Below, in pieces: positions 61,341 to 64,000 of a stretch of DNA of 64,000 nt (position 1 is the first letter of the stretch; each line of letters opens with the position of its first letter). The stretch comes from Actinomyces sp. B33. GTDB taxonomy: Bacteria > Actinomycetota > Actinomycetes > Actinomycetales > Actinomycetaceae. The translations under genes and the position numbers were made by a program. The notes beneath the pieces are model-generated. The model was not told where the DNA came from, searched no databases, and saw only the letters and a program-made list of their open reading frames with translations. The stretch covers positions 1 to 64,000 of the forward strand of contig NZ_JAMRYR010000001.1 in assembly GCF_028437565.1 (NCBI RefSeq). Direction: 5' to 3'.

Positions 61341-61928
61341 ATGTCCGAACTCGACGAGACGATCCGCACCTCCTCGCGCTCGGGCCTGCGCGACTCCGTC
61401 CTGGGCACCCGCAACCTCATGACCCTCGCCGCCCTCTCCGTCGTCGGCTCGCTCGTCGTCGTCCCCCTGTCGATCTTCACCCCGATCTTCGCCACCACGC
61501 CCCGATCCATCCTCATCCTGTGCGCCGTCATGGGCGCCTGGTACCTCGCCTACCTCCTGCCCGGCCTCGTCGTCCCCAAGCCCGGGGCGTTCCTCGTCGC
61601 GGGCCTCCTCATGGGGATCATCTCGACCTTCACCACGCCCCTGGGCCCCACCGCGATCATCGGCAACGTCATCGGCGCCGCCTTCCTCGAGATCCCGATC
61701 GCCCTCTTCCTCTACCGCAAGTGGACGTGGTGGACCTACGGCATGGGCGCCACCGTCTTCGGCGGCCTCAACGCCGCGATGTACGGCACCGGCTACGGCG
61801 TCACCCAGACCCCCGCGCAATTCGTCATCGCCATCGTCGTGTCCCTCATCTCCTGCTACGCGACCCTCGCCCTGTGCTTCCTCCTGCGCCGGTCCCTCCA
61901 GAGCGCCGGAGTCGCGGTGACCCGGTGA
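61341..61928 (+). CDS. ECF transporter substrate-binding (S) component, YkoE-like
   Basis: A 195-residue membrane protein with about five or six hydrophobic spans (NLMTLAALSVVGSLVVVPLS, AFLVAGLLMGIISTFTTPLG, FVIAIVVSLISCYATLALCF). The pattern fits the YkoE group of ECF S components, which recognise hydroxymethylpyrimidine or thiamine-related molecules. It is followed, with GTGA overlap, by a double ATPase of the YkoD type, so the three genes are one uptake system. GGAAAGG lies before ATG 61341. Upstream 61267-61310 is AT-rich with TAATAT and GATAAT, possible -10 elements. Substrate is inferred. Confidence 0.78.
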   Translation: MSELDETIRTSSRSGLRDSVLGTRNLMTLAALSVVGSLVVVPLSIFTPIFATTPRSILILCAVMGAWYLAYLLPGLVVPKPGAFLVAGLLMGIISTFTTPLGPTAIIGNVIGAAFLEIPIALFLYRKWTWWTYGMGATVFGGLNAAMYGTGYGVTQTPAQFVIAIVVSLISCYATLALCFLLRRSLQSAGVAVTR

Positions 61929-63631
61929 CGCCCGCAGTCCCCGCCAGTCTGAATCGGGTCCAGATCCGCTACCACGGCAGCGACACCTGGGTCCCCGCCT
62001 CGCCTCTGACCCTCGACCTGCCCGAGGGCACCTCCACCCTGCTCATCGGCCCCTCCGGCTGCGGCAAATCCACCGTCTCCCTGACGATCGACGGCCTCAT
62101 CCCCCATTCCGTGCCCTCCGACTACCGCGGCTCGATCCTCGTCGACGGCTCCGAGGTCGCCGACACCGACATCGCGCCCCTGGCGACCCGCGTCGGCATC
62201 GTCATGCAGGACCCCGACGCCCAGATCGTCACCCGCACCGTGTGGGACGAGGTCTGCTACGCCCTGGAGAACCTCCTCCTGCCCGCCGACGAGATCATCG
62301 AGCGCGCCGGCAGGGCCCTCGCCGACCTCGGCATCGCCGACCTCGCCGCCCGCGACCCCTGGACCCTGTCCGGGGGCCAGCGCCAACGGGTCGTCCTCGC
62401 CGGGGCCCTCGCCCAACGGCCGAAGATTCTCGTCCTCGACGAGCCCACCGCCAACCTCGACCCCGCGGCCGCCCACGACCTGCACACCCGGATCGCCGGA
62501 CTCACGACGACCGGAACCTCCCTGCTCATCATCGAGCACTCCCTCGACGACCTCGCCCACCGGGTCGACCGGGTCATCGCCCTCGACGAGGACGGGGGAC
62601 TCATCGCCGAAGGAACCCCCCGCGACGTGTTCGTCGATGCCGCCGACTCCCTCGCCGCCGCCGGCATCCGCCTGCCCACCTCCATCGACCTCGGCAGGCG
62701 CCTCTCCGTCAGCCCCCCGCCCCTGGGGCCCGAGGAGACCCTCGCCGCCCTCGCCACCAGCTTCTCCCCCCGCATCGACGGAGCCCCCGACGACGCCCCG
62801 GCCCCCCTCCCGCCGCCGGAGCGCCCCGCCCCCGTCCTGCGCGCCCACCGGCTGTGCGTCCGACGGGGAGACGAGACGATCCTCTACGGCATCGACCTGG
62901 AGATCGGGGGCGGCGAGATGATCGCCCTCCTGGGCGCCAACGGCTCCGGGAAGTCGACGCTCCTGCGCGCCCTCGTCGGGATCCAAAGGCTCTCCGACGG
63001 CTCCGTCCGCACCGCCGGCCCGACGCGCCGCCCGTCGAACCGCCCCGTCACCCTCGTCACCCAGAACCCCGAGCACCAGTTCGTCACCGGCACCGTCCGC
63101 GACGAGCTCGCCCATGCCATGCGCCTGGCGAAACTCCCCTCCGACGTCATCGACCGGACCGTCGCCCGCCTCCTCGACGACTACCGCCTCACAGGCCTCG
63201 CCGACCGCAACCCCTTCACCCTCTCCGGCGGCCAGAAGCGGCGCCTGAGCGTCGCCGCCGCCCTCACCATCCCCCGCGACCTCGTCCTCCTCGACGAACC
63301 CACCTTCGGCCAGGACGATCGGCACGTCCACGCCCTCATGGAGCACATGCGCGCCTTCGCCGAGGACTCCGGCGCCGTCCTCTTCGCCACCCACGACCTG
63401 TCCATCGCCTCCGCCTACGCCGACCGGGCCGTCGTCCTCGACCGCGGGCGCATCGTCGTCGACGGCCCCGCCCGGACCGTCCTCGCCGACCACCTCCTCC
63501 TGCGCTCCGCGGGGCTGCGCCCCACCCCCGTCGCCCTCATCGCCGAACGCGCCCGAGCCCGAGGCATCGACGTCCCGGCCTGGCTGTCCCTCGACGACCT
63601 CGCCCCGGCCGCAGAAGCGGGACTCCCATGA
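61925..63631 (+). CDS. ECF transporter double ATPase, YkoD-like
   Basis: A 568-residue protein with two ABC domains in tandem. First: Walker A GPSGCGKST (42-50), LSGGQRQRVVLAGALA, VLDEPTANLD. Second: LLGANGSGKSTLLR (near 340), TLVTQNPEHQFV, LSGGQKRRLSVAAAL, LDEPTFGQDD. Both sites look intact. It powers the S and T components encoded either side. The start is GTG 61925, overlapping the S-component stop by 4 bp; the open frame back to 61325 is not coding. The C-terminus overlaps the next ATG (ATGA). Confidence 0.9.
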   Translation: MTPAVPASLNRVQIRYHGSDTWVPASPLTLDLPEGTSTLLIGPSGCGKSTVSLTIDGLIPHSVPSDYRGSILVDGSEVADTDIAPLATRVGIVMQDPDAQIVTRTVWDEVCYALENLLLPADEIIERAGRALADLGIADLAARDPWTLSGGQRQRVVLAGALAQRPKILVLDEPTANLDPAAAHDLHTRIAGLTTTGTSLLIIEHSLDDLAHRVDRVIALDEDGGLIAEGTPRDVFVDAADSLAAAGIRLPTSIDLGRRLSVSPPPLGPEETLAALATSFSPRIDGAPDDAPAPLPPPERPAPVLRAHRLCVRRGDETILYGIDLEIGGGEMIALLGANGSGKSTLLRALVGIQRLSDGSVRTAGPTRRPSNRPVTLVTQNPEHQFVTGTVRDELAHAMRLAKLPSDVIDRTVARLLDDYRLTGLADRNPFTLSGGQKRRLSVAAALTIPRDLVLLDEPTFGQDDRHVHALMEHMRAFAEDSGAVLFATHDLSIASAYADRAVVLDRGRIVVDGPARTVLADHLLLRSAGLRPTPVALIAERARARGIDVPAWLSLDDLAPAAEAGLP

Positions 63632-64000
63632 GCGCCCCCGTCCTGCCCCCGCCCCGCCCGGCTCCATCCGGGCTCGCCGGCGTGCTCCGCCTCGACCCCC
63701 TGGCCCCCTTCCTCGCGATCCTGCCCGTGATCGCCGTCATCGCCACCTCGTACTCCCCCGAGCCCGGCGCCCTCGCCCTGGCCGTCGCGGTCCCCCTGAT
63801 GGTCCTCGCCCAGCCCCGACGGGGCCTCCGGGCCGCCGCGCTGATCCTCGTCTTCGCCTCCCTGCTCACCCTCGGGGCCGGCTGGTCCGCCGACCCCGCG
63901 GCCGCCCCCTCCCCCGACGCCCCCACCGGCCTGCCCCTGCTCTCCCCCGGCCAATGGGCGTCCGGGATCAACCTCAGCAGCCGCATCGCCTCGATCGTCT
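63628..64000 (+). CDS. ECF transporter transmembrane (T) component, truncated by window end
   Basis: Starts at ATG 63628 within the ATPase stop and runs open for 124 codons to the window edge. The visible part has a proline-rich N-terminus, a LDPLAPFLAILPVIAVIATS hydrophobic stretch typical of EcfT/CbiQ proteins, and two further spans (GALALAVAVPLMVLAQP; AALILVFASLLTLGAG). The rest lies outside the window. Confidence 0.75.
   Translation, partial: MSAPVLPPPRPAPSGLAGVLRLDPLAPFLAILPVIAVIATSYSPEPGALALAVAVPLMVLAQPRRGLRAAALILVFASLLTLGAGWSADPAAAPSPDAPTGLPLLSPGQWASGINLSSRIASIV

Overview
The window is chromosomal DNA from a high-GC Gram-positive bacterium. The ribosomal protein and translation-factor sequences, the two sortase-assembled pilus operons with Actinomyces-type pilins (YPKN pilin motif, E-box, LPxTG sorting signal), the short adenylate kinase and the YkoE/YkoD-type ECF transporter all point to the family Actinomycetaceae (Actinomyces/Schaalia-like). 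No species is claimed. No tRNA, rRNA or CRISPR array was seen.

Layout, left to right. (1) 1-1132: a gene-poor stretch of degenerate repeats, then an AGCS-type sodium:amino-acid symporter and a membrane-anchored glycerophosphodiester phosphodiesterase, both on the + strand. (2) 4911-23911: a 19-kb carbohydrate block, all on the - strand, in two operons. The right-hand operon runs ribose-type ABC transporter (ATPase, permease, lipoprotein), FucI, a RhaB-like FGGY kinase, a LacI regulator and FucU/RbsD. The left-hand operon runs DeoR regulator, E2, E3, fused E1 alpha-beta, PHP-domain protein, SDR and zinc-type alcohol dehydrogenase. Together they look like uptake and isomerisation/phosphorylation of L-fucose (or a stereochemically related sugar), but no class II aldolase (FucA) is present. 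A six-enzyme set with a complete 2-oxoacid-dehydrogenase-type complex sits where the aldolase would be expected. This is the best candidate for an undescribed pathway in the window. (3) 24114-41202: a small alkyltransferase-like gene, then the alpha, IF1/L36, SecY-Adk-Map, spc and S10 ribosomal operons on the - strand, with clear terminators between blocks. (4) 41203-56489: a 15-kb accessory island between rpsJ and tuf, genes that adjoin in many bacteria. It holds a Vsr/DUF559-like nuclease gene bracketed by two 78-bp dyad-symmetric arrays, two complete three-gene pilus operons (tip adhesin, shaft pilin, class C sortase), and debris of a serine recombinase and of a third sortase. The second pilus operon has a promoter whose -35/-10 spacer is a run of 12 G, a classic phase-variation layout. 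(5) 56490-60891: the str operon (rpsL, rpsG, fusA, tuf). (6) 61341-64000: the start of a + strand ECF transporter operon (S component, double ATPase, truncated T component).

Start codons were chosen by Shine-Dalgarno sequences, operon overlaps and family N-termini. Several differ from the longest open frame. Functions of the dehydrogenase-cluster enzymes, the nuclease element and all promoters/operators are inferred from sequence only.
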